NCBI GenBank assembly: GCA_910587695.1
Contig: CAJUNC010000008.1
Span: 30,815-94,814, forward strand
DNA: 64,000 nucleotides
Origin: an uncultured Lactobacillus sp.
GTDB lineage: Bacteria > Bacillota > Bacilli > Lactobacillales > Lactobacillaceae
Reading direction: 5' to 3'
Below, piece after piece: positions 7,510-17,802 of the stretch. The first letter of the stretch is position 1, and each line of letters starts with the position of its first letter. A program made the translations under genes and the position numbers. The notes beneath the pieces were generated by a model. The model saw nothing but the letters and a program-made list of their open reading frames with translations, did no database searches and was not told where the DNA came from.

Positions 7510-9552
7510 ATGACCAAAAAAATTGATTTTCATATTCATACTATTGCAAGTGTTAAAGATTTTGAGTTTGTATTTTCACTAGATTGGTTAAAGAAATATA
7601 TTAAAATTACGGAGCTTGATGCTATAGCGATAACAAATCATGATTTATTTGATAAAGAAAACTTTGATGAAATTTCAAAAAATTTGGACAATGTGAAAGT
7701 TTATCCAGGAATTGAACTTACTTTGGATATTGGACATGTAAATGTAGTTTTTCCCATTGACTGTGTTGATGAACTATCTAATTTCTCAGATTGGTTATCT
7801 AAAGTGCATCAAACTAATAGAGATAGGATAACGTGTGATCAATTATGTAAAGAATTATCTTGTTGGGATCAAGGAATTTATATATTTGAATTAGGAAAAA
7901 GTAAGGGGGTAAAAGAAATACCTGATCCCTTACAAGAGGTAGTATGTGTGGGAGGAGTTCCTAATCAATTAAGATTTAATATTGCTAAAAAAGATGATAC
8001 TAGCTTGATTCCTTGTTTATTTAGTGATGCACATGCTACAGATAAGGATGCTGATGGGCGAAATAATATTGAAGAGTTAAGCGGTAAGCAAACGTATATA
8101 CAAGTTGATTCATGTGAATTTGAAGATATAAAAAAATGTTTACAGAATAGAGATAAAGTAAGTGTAAATAAAGAAAACTTGCAAGATGTTATTAACATTA
8201 ATGGAGTAAACGTTTCTACAGGACTTAATTTAGTAGTAGGAAAACGTGGAACTGGAAAGACATATTTTCTGAATCAAATTAAAAGGTGGTATAGTAAAGA
8301 GGATTACTATGAGATAAAGCAATTTGAAACTGCTCATGCAGATGAATACATTGAAAAGCAAAGAAAAGAGCAAGGTCTTACAGCTATCAATTTGTGGCAG
8401 GAAAAATATAAAACTGAATTTTCTAAAATAAAAAATTATCTAAATGCTGATAATGAATTTGAAAATATTGAAAATTTTTTAGATGATGTTAAACGCTTTG
8501 CTGATGAAATGGCTAAGAGTCAGTCTCGACAAAAGTATACGTTGTTTAAGGAAGTTGAATTTGAATTGTCTAAAACAGAATTTATAGAAGAGGCACTCAC
8601 AAATATTAAAGAAGTTATTGCAAAAGACGAAATATGGAAACTTCTATCAAATAGTATCCAAAAGAAAAATAATTTTATTGAAGTTTATTCAGAACTTAGG
8701 GATGTATATGTGGAACACAGAAAGAATAATGAGATTAGAAATAGAGTCAATAAAATCATGTTAGAGGTTAAATCTACAGTTACAGCACGAACAGGAATAA
8801 CTAAAATTCAAGAATGTAGTATTAATAAAGTGATTCATAGGCAACAGTTAGAGAAAAAAATAAGTTATTTCTTAGAAAGAATTGTCCAAACAACTTCTTT
8901 AAAAAAGGAAAGTTTGCATGGATATCAAATACAAGTAAATTTAGTGCCCTACGATTCTGCTAGTCAATTTCAAAAGGAAATTGGAACGAAAGAAGCAGTT
9001 AATAATGATTTAATGGTAGCTTATAAAAACAAAAGTTTCATTGATTTTTTGAACAATTTAAAGCAGAAAAAATTTTATAATGAAGCTAATTTTGCAGAAT
9101 ATTTAGTTCGTAAAGAAGTTAAACTTCTTGATTCGGAAGGGATTCCCGCTTCTGGAGGGCAAGCTGTTGGATTTGCTTTGATGTTAAGGTTGAATGAAGC
9201 TAAAAATAAATCTATTATACTAATAGATGAACCGGAATCTTCCTTGGATAATGCTTATATAAAAACGGAATTAAATACTGTATTAAAGAAGCTTTCAAGT
9301 AATAGCATGGTTGTGGTTATAACGCACAATTCCACACTAGGAACACTACTAGAACCAGATTATTTGATTATTACTTCTAAAGATAATAATGGGAAATACT
9401 CCGTTATGTCTGGAGAGTTTAGTTCTAGCAAAATAAGGGATTCAATAAATAATATCGAAGAAAAGAGTCATGATAAATTTATTGAAGCAATGGAATCTGG
9501 AATGGATGCGTATACTAAGAAGGGAGAAATATATGGAAATCTTAAAAAATGA
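7510..9552 (+). CDS. PHP-domain plus ABC/SMC-like ATPase protein (candidate defence gene)
   Basis: A 680-residue two-part protein. Residues 1 to about 200 look like a PHP metal phosphoesterase: HIHT at 8-11, TNHD at 42-45, GIEL at 67-70, H76, and a later FSDAHATD. The second part is an ABC/SMC-type ATPase: Walker A GKRGTGKT near residue 245, a helical insertion of about 290 residues, signature ASGGQ near 548, Walker B ILIDEPESSLD near 570, and a late VVITHN switch-type histidine. This build recalls TrlF-like PHP-ATPases often seen in defence islands. It probably cleaves a nucleic acid or phosphoester under ATPase control. The next gene overlaps its 3' end by 20 bases, implying a coupled two-gene unit. 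Confidence 0.8.
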   Translation: MTKKIDFHIHTIASVKDFEFVFSLDWLKKYIKITELDAIAITNHDLFDKENFDEISKNLDNVKVYPGIELTLDIGHVNVVFPIDCVDELSNFSDWLSKVHQTNRDRITCDQLCKELSCWDQGIYIFELGKSKGVKEIPDPLQEVVCVGGVPNQLRFNIAKKDDTSLIPCLFSDAHATDKDADGRNNIEELSGKQTYIQVDSCEFEDIKKCLQNRDKVSVNKENLQDVININGVNVSTGLNLVVGKRGTGKTYFLNQIKRWYSKEDYYEIKQFETAHADEYIEKQRKEQGLTAINLWQEKYKTEFSKIKNYLNADNEFENIENFLDDVKRFADEMAKSQSRQKYTLFKEVEFELSKTEFIEEALTNIKEVIAKDEIWKLLSNSIQKKNNFIEVYSELRDVYVEHRKNNEIRNRVNKIMLEVKSTVTARTGITKIQECSINKVIHRQQLEKKISYFLERIVQTTSLKKESLHGYQIQVNLVPYDSASQFQKEIGTKEAVNNDLMVAYKNKSFIDFLNNLKQKKFYNEANFAEYLVRKEVKLLDSEGIPASGGQAVGFALMLRLNEAKNKSIILIDEPESSLDNAYIKTELNTVLKKLSSNSMVVVITHNSTLGTLLEPDYLIITSKDNNGKYSVMSGEFSSSKIRDSINNIEEKSHDKFIEAMESGMDAYTKKGEIYGNLKK

Positions 9553-9826
9553 GACAAAGTGCTATTTTTTAATAGGGGGTAAAGAAATAAGACCAGAGAA
9601 TTTATCTAAGAATGATTTATTGAGTTTATTTAATGAAATTTATGAGTTAGAAGATACTACTACTGTTGAAATACCAACGAGTGATATGATTAGTAGTATT
9701 AAAAATCCTGTAGAGAGGGAAATTGTTAGCCAAATTGTACAAAAGATAGTGGAATTTACTGATAATTTAGAGCAAATAAAGCAAGATATTGAATCTGCAT
9801 TTCCAAGTCTTAATTCTGAAAATTAG
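9533..9826 (+). CDS. Small unknown partner of the PHP-ATPase, 97 aa
   Basis: The start at ATG 9533 is chosen because an AGGGAG site lies just before it; a longer open frame from 9470 lacks one. The gene overlaps the end of the PHP-ATPase gene by 20 bases. The product starts MEILKNETKCYFLIGG, is acidic and probably mixed alpha/beta. No family is recognised. By position it could be a regulator, cofactor or antitoxin for the ATPase. Confidence 0.7.
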   Translation: MEILKNETKCYFLIGGKEIRPENLSKNDLLSLFNEIYELEDTTTVEIPTSDMISSIKNPVEREIVSQIVQKIVEFTDNLEQIKQDIESAFPSLNSEN

Positions 9827-9910
9827 TGGTTATCTTCTATAATTGGTAATTCGATGGCAATAATCGAATAAACAAGGGAGGCGGTGGCCTAAGTAAAAAG
9901 ACATTTTCAA

Positions 9911-9946
9911 CTTCCAACTTTTTTGATGTCTCTCAAACGTTGGAAG
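9911..9946. repeat. Inverted repeat next to IS end
   Basis: Arms CTTCCAAC (9911-9918) and GTTGGAAG (9939-9946) form a hairpin just outside the IS end at 9950. There is no clean T-run, so it may be a weak terminator for the PHP-ATPase unit or a relic of the IS target. Confidence 0.35.
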
Positions 9947-9949
9947 TTT

Positions 9950-11195
9950 GGCCTCTTTGTCAACCACGGTGTAAAGAGTAAATATTTTTAGAGAAGCTCT
10001 GTGAGAATGGCTTAGGCTGTTTTCACAGAGCTTCTTGAGATATGTTTGGAGATAGATCCGAGCTTTGAGATGTTCAAAATTACGATAACCATGGGCTGTT
10101 CGCTAAATTTGTTTTATTTTACGATTTATACCTTCTAGAGGGTCGTTAGTGTAGTGCTGATATTTTGGTTCTAAAGCTGTGATAACAGGAGATAAATTAT
10201 CAAAGGACGTCGGTAGTATTTTGTCAGCCTTAGAGGCGTTATAGCGGGAACCTGAGTACTTTTGGTGTGCTTCATCAAGACACTGTTTGAATATTTTTAG
10301 CTTAGAGGTCGTTGGATCATCGATGACTTCTAGTAGTCGTTGATAATCCCAATATGCCTTACGAAAGTTTTGATCAGTTAACCCAAGTCCCTGATCGACC
10401 AAGCGTTCAGAGGTGACACATTTGCGTTGTAATCTTTCACAAAATTGATGAGTACAGTCCAGATCATCATATCGCTTTAAGAAGAGTTTTCAGTTACATT
10501 TAAACAACTGATAGTTTTTAGAACTATGGTCAAAGCTGTTCATTAGGTCAGCACGTATTGAATTTACAGCACGGTTGAGCATTTAAATGATGTAGAATCT
10601 GTCGATGATGATCTTGGCAAGATTATTGATAAGATCGACATAGTAAGAATTTAGATCGCAACTAACAGTACGAACTAAGCTTCTCACAGAAGCAGGAAAC
10701 CGCATGAAGTAATTGAAAATAGTCTGTTTAAGCGATTAGGTAAGATAGTCTGGATAATATGATTATCAGCGTCTAAGCAAATAAAATGATAAGTGTTGTG
10801 AGTTCCTCTGAATTCATCAAAGCATAGATGAAGAGGTAAGAAATTAAAGTTATCTTGAAACTCACAACGAGTGGAATCAAGAAGACGATTGACAGTAGAA
10901 GTAGAGAGCACAGAGTTTGCGGAGCAAGTAGAATTACAGTTACGACAACGTAACCTAGCTGAACGAGCAGCAATAGCAGTTTGATATGTCGCATTGACAG
11001 AAGGAAGTCTGATAAAATGTTTAGGAGTAAAACCATGCGATAAAAAGCAGTAGTTCCGCAGTTATGGCATCTAAAAGTAGCTAATTCTTGTGGCAAGAAA
11101 TTAGTAGTGGCAGGGAAAATAAGATAATTGATACCTCATGGATACCGTACTTTCTAGTTGAGTTTTCGTGGTAGGCTACATAAGAAAAAGATGCC
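9950..11195 (-). mobile_element. Decayed ISL3-family insertion sequence
   Basis: One end reads GGCCTCTTTGTCAACCACGG from 9950. The other, on the complementary strand, begins about 11195 with GGCATCTTTTT and a similar CTACCACG block. These resemble the imperfect terminal repeats of ISL3/IS1165-type elements of lactic acid bacteria. Between them, on the minus strand, lie broken pieces of an ISL3-type transposase. The first 80-odd bases of the left end occur again at 17803. Boundaries are approximate because both ends have drifted. Confidence 0.7.
10103..11130 (-). pseudogene. ISL3-family transposase, multiply broken
   Basis: Separate frames carry pieces of one transposase. At 11096-10773 there is a region with paired cysteine codons (CHNCG), expected of the N-terminal zinc finger. 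At 10911-10684 one finds CFDEFRGT with the first catalytic-type acidic residues, and at 10402-10103 the C-terminal PLEGINRKIK block. The pieces are in different frames and interrupted by stops, so no active transposase can be made. Confidence 0.75.
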
Positions 11196-11382
11196 ATTAT
11201 GGCTCTTTTTTGTGTATACAGATACTTTTTAATGATAAATCAAAAAACTGTGTAATGAAATAATATCATTACACAGTAAAGCATTTTTCTATATTGGAGA
11301 ACAAAGATTTAATAGCAGTTTTTCTCAGATTAGTCTTTTGTTGATTCAAAGTCCGCTATACGAATTGTTTATAATATAGAGA

Positions 11383-12726
11383 TTACGAGTTGTTATTAGG
11401 GGATAAATTCATGCGTATATTCTTTTCATATTTAGGAACCCGAGTATCATAAAGGATTGTTAAAGGGGAATGATCTTTTATGAATTTTTCGTATTCAGTA
11501 GTCGAAACTTTAAAGTAGAAGTTATATGCAGTATTATCTTCAGTTGAACTCTTTTTATTTAATAATTTCTGAAATTCTTTTTTTGTAAAGGTTAAAAGCA
11601 AAGTACCTTTTTTATCATCAACTATAGCAAATTTTAAACAATTGAAGTGTTTTAAATTTTTTTCTTTTATCTTAAACCAAGAATTAAACTCATACTCTTG
11701 TTCACTTTCATTGTAGTATGTTCTGGAAAATCTAACAACAGTTTTATTATCTAAAGCATATTTTTGCTTAATTTCATTCCTATCAGTTAAATTTTCAAAG
11801 ATATCATATTTAACTGATATTTCATCATCATTGTTTTGTGAGTTATATAAATTCTTTATTCCATCGTATGTTGAAAAGCCATCTTTAAACTTGAATTGTG
11901 GATTTATAACCATTGTATTTTGTAGATTTAAATCCATTATAGTTTGGAGAGTATCTTGTTCATTTTTTCTAGTGTATTCAAAATACGGATTAATAAAGAT
12001 GTTATCCGAATAATTTTCAAGATCGTCAGATTCAAAATCCTTCAATACAGGGTTGAAAAAAATAAAATTATTTATAGGAGCGGGCTTTTTTGAGGAGTCA
12101 ATAATTTCTTTCCAACTAAATATATCGCTATGTGTAATAGGAGTAGATTTCAAATAACTTTCTAAATATTTTTTATTTTCCATATTTTTGAGTAATTGAT
12201 TAATTGAAACAAGAGTTTTTTCTTGTTTAGGATCTTTTTTAAGGATATCTAGAATGTTACAATTTTCAAATTTAAATCCCTGAAAAATCAATCTAAGCGC
12301 GACTTCTCTGACAACTTCCGAGAATCTATCTTTATCTACAGCATTAATGTTTTTCTTTCCAGATTCATATATATTATCTAATTGTAACAATTGAATTTTT
12401 ATGATATCTTCATCTCTGTTTTTCTCAGAAATATTATTTTCCTTTTCTATATGTGGTGTTGATAATTCTAAATTTAATAGTTGAATAATTCGATCCAATT
12501 TTTCGTAATATAAATTTTCCTTAGCTTTATTTTTATCACTTTTTTTGGAACTAATATAGGAAACTATTGCTACCGGAACAGATAATACTGCAGCTACAAA
12601 TGTTCCATCAATTATATTCCCAATATGTATATTCCCAAAATATATTACTAATAGTAAAACGAATAGTATAAATGTTTCTAAAGCTATTTCTAGTTTGTAA
12701 TCTCTGTACATTTTAATATTCATCAC
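11383..12726 (-). CDS. Unknown membrane-anchored protein, 447 aa
   Basis: Two N-terminal membrane segments (about residues 15-32 and 40-60) are followed by about 385 residues of Lys/Asn/Asp-rich soluble sequence with predicted coiled stretches (KNRDEDIIKIQLLQLDN region). No catalytic motif or family is recognised. The gene stands alone between an IS remnant and the NUDIX gene, on the opposite strand, and is strongly AT-rich. Its setting in the island makes a defence or surface-exclusion role possible, without direct support. Confidence 0.7.
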   Translation of the reverse strand: MMNIKMYRDYKLEIALETFILFVLLLVIYFGNIHIGNIIDGTFVAAVLSVPVAIVSYISSKKSDKNKAKENLYYEKLDRIIQLLNLELSTPHIEKENNISEKNRDEDIIKIQLLQLDNIYESGKKNINAVDKDRFSEVVREVALRLIFQGFKFENCNILDILKKDPKQEKTLVSINQLLKNMENKKYLESYLKSTPITHSDIFSWKEIIDSSKKPAPINNFIFFNPVLKDFESDDLENYSDNIFINPYFEYTRKNEQDTLQTIMDLNLQNTMVINPQFKFKDGFSTYDGIKNLYNSQNNDDEISVKYDIFENLTDRNEIKQKYALDNKTVVRFSRTYYNESEQEYEFNSWFKIKEKNLKHFNCLKFAIVDDKKGTLLLTFTKKEFQKLLNKKSSTEDNTAYNFYFKVSTTEYEKFIKDHSPLTILYDTRVPKYEKNIRMNLSPNNNS

Positions 12727-13077
12727 CTTTTTTTAATTTTTAACTATTATAATTATAGTTTGGTGAGAGCATCAAAGTCAAGTATAACTCTAATAAATAA
12801 TGAAGTATGTTAACAAAATTAATTCATAATACAGCTGTAATATATTTATGTGGAAACCCGTTTAGAATTTCATAGTAGTGTTGTAGTAGACAATAACCGT
12901 ACATATCTGGGCACTACTATATTTTTATCAATATCTTGACATATGTCTCAAAAGTAAAGTTAAATAAAATCATACACTATATAAAATTGCAATAATGTTT
13001 TTAATTGATATGATTGAAAAAATAAAGTAGAAATAACTTAATAAGTAGTAATAAACACTAAGAGAGGAGCTAATATT
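12727..13077. other. AT-rich intergenic region, no gene seen
   Basis: About 350 bases between divergent genes. No open frame with a ribosome site was found. It must hold the promoters of the membrane-protein gene (left) and the NUDIX-helicase pair (right); a GAGAGGAG ribosome site precedes the ATG at 13078. No clear operator was recognised. Confidence 0.5.
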
Positions 13078-13497
13078 ATGACCAAAAAACATGTCAAAGT
13101 AGTCGGTGCTGCGATCATCGACGATAACAAAGTATTAACAACAAAGCGCAGTTCGGATCGTGTATTAGGCGATCTTTGGGAGTTTCCAGGTGGTAAGATT
13201 GAACCAGGTGAAACTCCACAACAGGCGTTAAAACGTGAGTTAGAAGAAGAATTTAAAGATGAGATTCTAGTAGGGTCACAAGTTGCCGAAACAGTAAAAT
13301 ATGAGTATGAATTTGGTGTTGTTGAATTAACCGTCTTCTATGCCAAATTACTTACAAATAATTTTGATTTGGTAGCTCATAGTGAAGTTAAATGGCACAC
13401 GGTAGATGAATTAGCCAGACTTAATTGGGCACCAGCAGATATTCCTGTGGCAAAAGCTATCGAAAACGTTGATTTAAGGAGCATTAGTTTTGAATAG
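13078..13497 (+). CDS. NUDIX hydrolase, MutT-like
   Basis: A 139-residue NUDIX protein with a full Nudix box: GGKIEPGETPQQALKRELEEEF (residues about 38-59) fits GX5EX7REUXEEXGU, except that Phe-Lys replaces the usual final Gly-hydrophobic pair. The fold would hydrolyse nucleoside diphosphates linked to another moiety, such as 8-oxo-dGTP or a signalling nucleotide. The helicase gene begins at a TTG inside its last codons (8-base overlap), so the two proteins are made together. The linkage suggests a dedicated role with the helicase rather than general house-cleaning. Confidence 0.88.
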   Translation: MTKKHVKVVGAAIIDDNKVLTTKRSSDRVLGDLWEFPGGKIEPGETPQQALKRELEEEFKDEILVGSQVAETVKYEYEFGVVELTVFYAKLLTNNFDLVAHSEVKWHTVDELARLNWAPADIPVAKAIENVDLRSISFE

Positions 13498-16417
13498 TCA
13501 ATTAGTTGATAATATTTCCAATACAGTACTTAATAATTTTGTTGATAGTGACAAATATTCAGCCGTTGGTGGCTTATCGGCTTCGTTAGTGGCTAATGAA
13601 TCTAAAAATACTAATGTTTACCGTGTTTTAAAAAATGAGTTACAGACCTGTAGTGAATTTACGTTTGCAGTTGCATTTATCACTGACTCAGGTTTATCAC
13701 CTTTTTTGTCGGTTTTCCAGGATCTCGCTAAGAAAGGTGTCAAGGGCCGTATTTTAACTTCAACGTATTTGTGGTTCAATCAGCCTAAGACTTTTGAGAA
13801 ACTAGCCAACATTCCAAATGTTGAAGTTCGGATTTATGCAGGAAAGGATAAGAATACTGCCGAAGCATTGCCTTTTCATGCTAAGGGATATATGTTTTCG
13901 TATGAAAGTGGCTATAATTCAGCAATTATCGGTAGTTCTAACCTGACAAACAATGCTATCATCAAAAATTACGAATGGAATCTACGAGTGACTTCACTTG
14001 ATAACGCTGAAATTACCAAAAATATTAGCGAACAAATTGAAGCAGAGTGGGCTCGGGGAGTTGAGCTAACAGAAGCATGGATTGAAGAATATACCGAGTT
14101 ATACAAACAAAATCATCCTAAAATGATTTCAACAGCTGAAATAGCTGAAAGTATGGAAGCCTATCAAGATAGCAGTCAAATTGTTCCCAACAAAATGCAA
14201 AAAGCTGCCTTAGATCAACTAGCTGAATTACGCCAAAGTGGTAAACAAAAAGGTCTAATTATTTCAGCAACAGGGACGGGCAAGACATATTTAGGCGCTT
14301 TTGATGTGAGAAGTTTTTTGCCAAAACGTTTCTTGTTTGTAGCTCATCGAGAACAAATTTTACAAAAGTCACTTGAGAGTTTCTATAAAGTAATCGGTGG
14401 TAATCGTGATGATTATGGGATTTATAGTGGCAATAATCGAGCAGGCTTAGATAAAAAATATGTTTTTGCGACAGTTCAAACATTATCAAAACCAGAAAAT
14501 CTTGCGTTGTTTGCTAAAGATGATTTTGATTATATCTTATTTGACGAAGCTCATCATTTAGGTGCTTCAATGCATCAGCGAATTTTTGAATATTTTACTC
14601 CTAAATTTTGTCTAGGAATGACAGCAACACCAGAACGAACAGATAATTTTAATGTCTATAAGTTATTTAACTATGACATTGCTTATGAAATTCGATTGCA
14701 AGATGCTTTAGAAGAAAATATGCTATGTCCGTTTTATTATTACGGAGTTGAAGATTACGAATTAGATGGTGAAGTTATTGACGATACCACAGATTTGAAA
14801 CGCTTGGTAAGTAAAGAACGGGTGGATTATATTGTTAAGCAGACTAAATATTATGGTTACTCTGGTGACAAATTGCACGGCTTAATCTTTTGTAGTCGTA
14901 AAGAAGAGGCTAAAGAGCTTGCGGTTTTGATGAGCCAAAAAGGTTACAAGTCAGTCGCTCTGACTGGAGAAGATAGTATTGCAAGGCGTGATGAAGTGGT
15001 AACTCAACTTGAAAATGGGGAAATTGATTATATTGTTACGGTAGATATTTTTAACGAGGGGATTGATATTCCCTGTGTTAATCAAGTTGTGATGTTACGC
15101 AATACAGAGTCAAGTATTGTCTTTGTTCAACAATTAGGGCGTGGTCTGCGTAAATTTAAGGATAAAGAATACGTGACGATCATTGATTTTATCGGGAATT
15201 ATAAAAATAACTACCTGATTCCAATCGCTTTAACTGGTGATAAGTCACATAGTAAAGATAGTGTACGTGATGCAATCGATCTTGAACCAATCTATGGAAC
15301 TTCGGTGATTAATTTTACCAAAGTTGCTAAGGAGCGCATCTATAAGTCAATTAGCCAGTCCAACTTAACGCTGAAAAAGAAATTGCATGATGAGTATATG
15401 AACGTCAAAAATAAACTTGGACGTGTACCTTTGATGTGTGATTTACAACGTGATTCGATTGATCAAAGCGTGATTGCAGGCAAGTATAAGCAATATAATG
15501 CCTTCTTATCTGCAATGGGCGAAGAAGAATTTACCTTAACGAAATTTCAAGAACAATTACTATCGTTTGTAACAGTTGAATTAAGTAATGGTTTGCGTAA
15601 GCATGAATTGTTATTGTTAAACGCGTTACTTAATGGTGAATTAACTGATGAGCAATATGTTCAAATCCTAAAAGCAGAAGGTTGTTATGTGAATGAAGCT
15701 GTCTTGGAATCAGTTGATCGAATTTTGTCTTTAGCATTTTTTGATGATAAGTCAAAACCAAATAAAGTTAGCTATGGTGATACTGAAATAATTCAACATG
15801 ACGACGGTTTATATCGTTTCAATGAAAGAATTAAAGCAGAACTAAAAGCAAATGACTTTAAGGTCTTATTTGAAGATGCGATTAGAACGGGATTACTTAA
15901 AGCAGAACAATATGATCCAAGCAAGCAGTTTACAATTGGAAGTAGATACGAGCGAAAAGATGTATGTCGGCTTTTGAATTTCAAAAAACGTATTCCAGGA
16001 CAAAATATTGGTGGTTACTTTATCGATAAAGATCATGATACTTGTCCAATTTTCATCACATATCATAAGAGTGAAAATATTAGTGAAACTATTCAATATG
16101 GAGACTATTTCAAGAATCCAAGTGTGATGCATATGTATTCTAAAAACAAGCGTCGGATTGAAGGTGCTGAAATTCAAAGTCTCTATCGTGGTGTTGATGA
16201 AGGCAAGCCAGCCTTGGCGATGGATATGTTTGTCAAAAAATCTGATGATGAAGGTACATCATTCATTTATCTAGGGCCATGTGAGATTATAAAAGGATCG
16301 TTAAAACAAGAATTTTCCAAGCGAAAAGATGGTAAAGAGGATCCAATTGTTTCAATGGATCTAAAATTGGCAAACCCAGTTGATGCTGATCGGTATTATA
16401 TGCTGACAGAAAAATAA
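13490..16417 (+). CDS. PLD-like nuclease / superfamily 2 helicase with DUF3427-type C-terminus
   Basis: A 975-residue fused protein. The N-terminal 220 residues contain a phospholipase D-type half-site (HAKGYMF, then GSSNLT). The middle is an SF2 helicase: motif I SATGTGKTYLGA (near residue 262), motif II DEAHH, motif III GMTATPERTD, and motif VI QQLGRGLRK. The last 350 residues, ending FIYLGPCEI...YYMLTEK, resemble the DUF3427 tail of related proteins. Start is TTG 13490 after an AAGGAG site. It overlaps the NUDIX gene by 8 bases. It may restrict or repair foreign DNA. A decayed copy of its last 150 codons lies at 46490-46929. Confidence 0.88.
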   Translation: MNSQLVDNISNTVLNNFVDSDKYSAVGGLSASLVANESKNTNVYRVLKNELQTCSEFTFAVAFITDSGLSPFLSVFQDLAKKGVKGRILTSTYLWFNQPKTFEKLANIPNVEVRIYAGKDKNTAEALPFHAKGYMFSYESGYNSAIIGSSNLTNNAIIKNYEWNLRVTSLDNAEITKNISEQIEAEWARGVELTEAWIEEYTELYKQNHPKMISTAEIAESMEAYQDSSQIVPNKMQKAALDQLAELRQSGKQKGLIISATGTGKTYLGAFDVRSFLPKRFLFVAHREQILQKSLESFYKVIGGNRDDYGIYSGNNRAGLDKKYVFATVQTLSKPENLALFAKDDFDYILFDEAHHLGASMHQRIFEYFTPKFCLGMTATPERTDNFNVYKLFNYDIAYEIRLQDALEENMLCPFYYYGVEDYELDGEVIDDTTDLKRLVSKERVDYIVKQTKYYGYSGDKLHGLIFCSRKEEAKELAVLMSQKGYKSVALTGEDSIARRDEVVTQLENGEIDYIVTVDIFNEGIDIPCVNQVVMLRNTESSIVFVQQLGRGLRKFKDKEYVTIIDFIGNYKNNYLIPIALTGDKSHSKDSVRDAIDLEPIYGTSVINFTKVAKERIYKSISQSNLTLKKKLHDEYMNVKNKLGRVPLMCDLQRDSIDQSVIAGKYKQYNAFLSAMGEEEFTLTKFQEQLLSFVTVELSNGLRKHELLLLNALLNGELTDEQYVQILKAEGCYVNEAVLESVDRILSLAFFDDKSKPNKVSYGDTEIIQHDDGLYRFNERIKAELKANDFKVLFEDAIRTGLLKAEQYDPSKQFTIGSRYERKDVCRLLNFKKRIPGQNIGGYFIDKDHDTCPIFITYHKSENISETIQYGDYFKNPSVMHMYSKNKRRIEGAEIQSLYRGVDEGKPALAMDMFVKKSDDEGTSFIYLGPCEIIKGSLKQEFSKRKDGKEDPIVSMDLKLANPVDADRYYMLTEK

Positions 16418-16426
16418 TTATTTTAG

Positions 16427-16455
16427 GTCATGGATGCAGTGTCCATGGCTTTATT
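16427..16455 (+). terminator. Terminator after the helicase gene
   Basis: CATGGA (16429-16434) and TCCATG (16442-16447) form a hairpin followed by a T-rich stretch. A diverged copy follows the helicase remnant at 46938, showing that the copied block extended past the stop codon. Confidence 0.6.
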
Positions 16456-16535
16456 ATTATATTAAATGTTATTAATTAGATATAAATCTTTTGTGGGATA
16501 ATAGATATAAAGTTGATAGTGGTGGTGAAAATGAT

Positions 16536-17746
16536 ATGACATCTAAATTGGTAATAGTCGGAAATGGCTTTGACTTATGTCATGGTTTAAAGACAAACTA
16601 TAGAGATTTTTTAGAGAGTGAGTATTGTAGTGATCAATTAAAACAAGATTTAAGTGAAATTGAAGACTATATAAAAGCAAAGCAAAATATAAGTAACGAA
16701 GGTGTCAATTTATGGACAGACATGGAGTATATGTATTACCGAGCTATGGTATCAATAGATGAAGAAGATTTTTCAAAAGTTGAAAATTTTAATAGCATAA
16801 TTGAAGACTTTAAAATGGAATTTATGAGATATTTGGATAATTGTTTATAATATGATGAAGTAAAAAACGTGATGATCTTCAATTATTATTAAATGAAGCT
16901 GACAGGATATTAGATTTTAACTATATAAACACTATTGAAGCAGTATATGGGATATCTGATCCTAAAAAGCATATAAAAGTTCATGGCTCAATTAAAGATA
17001 ATTATATTGTTTTGGGGTTTCCAAATACTTATTCAAGTTATAATGATCACTTAAAAAAATTTATCGAAGATATAAATAGTGATAAAACTATTTGTAGATA
17101 TAATCAAAATACCTTTAATGCAACTTTATCCTCGTATAGTGATGAAAGTATAGCAAGGTGGAATGGCGAAAAAATATGGCAGAGAATATTATTAGAGTTT
17201 CATAGATTTAAAAAAGCGAAGATAGATAAGAAAGAATTTCAAGAATTATCCAGATGGTTTAACAATTTAGATGTAAATAGGCCAGCATCAGATGACTTTG
17301 TTAATGGTAGTGGATATAAGTTAATTAATAGTCCTAAATCACCTAGAACTGAGCACCAGGGGGATATAGAAGGCTACTCTGTGCCACTGGGATATCAATA
17401 TATTTTTAGATATACTAATATGAAATTTTCAGAAGGGAAAATATCCGTTACTGTAAATTCAAAGCTAGTTCGAGAATTTTTGGAGAAGTATGAGGGAATA
17501 CCAGGTCTTATCGATGTAGGCGATTTATTTAATAATGAAATCGATATAGCTGTTATAGGGCATGCACTGAGAGGAGACATTGAAATTTTTAAGCAAATAC
17601 AACTTATAAATAATAGGATATATCATAAAAATATAAATGAAATAATTGTATATATTTATAATGATAAAGAAAATTTATCAGAAAGAGCTAGTAAGATATT
17701 TTGTTGTCAAAAAGTTTTGGAGAAAAAGTATAGGAGTCCCTATTAG
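16536..17746 (+). pseudogene. AbiH-like abortive infection gene, broken
   Basis: The first frame (start ATG 16536 after GGTGGTGA) begins MTSKLVIVGNGFDLCHGL, the typical N-terminus of AbiH-type proteins, and stops with TAA at 16848. The same protein continues in another frame from about 16859 (RDDLQLLLNEADRILDF, IKVHGSIKD, a Val-His-Gly-Ser block usual in this family) to 17746. A stop codon and a frame change close to an A6 run (16862-16867) separate the halves. AbiH proteins stop phage growth by abortive infection in lactococci. If the lesion is real, this copy is dead. Confidence 0.75.
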
Positions 17747-17802
17747 AGAATAAAATACTTTATAGTATGCAAAAACGGGCGTAAATGGACTTAAAAAATT
17801 GT

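Noticed and set aside
9911..9946. CRISPR-like or attachment repeat near the IS
   Set aside because: It is a single inverted repeat without further copies; no regular repeat-spacer pattern exists anywhere in the window.
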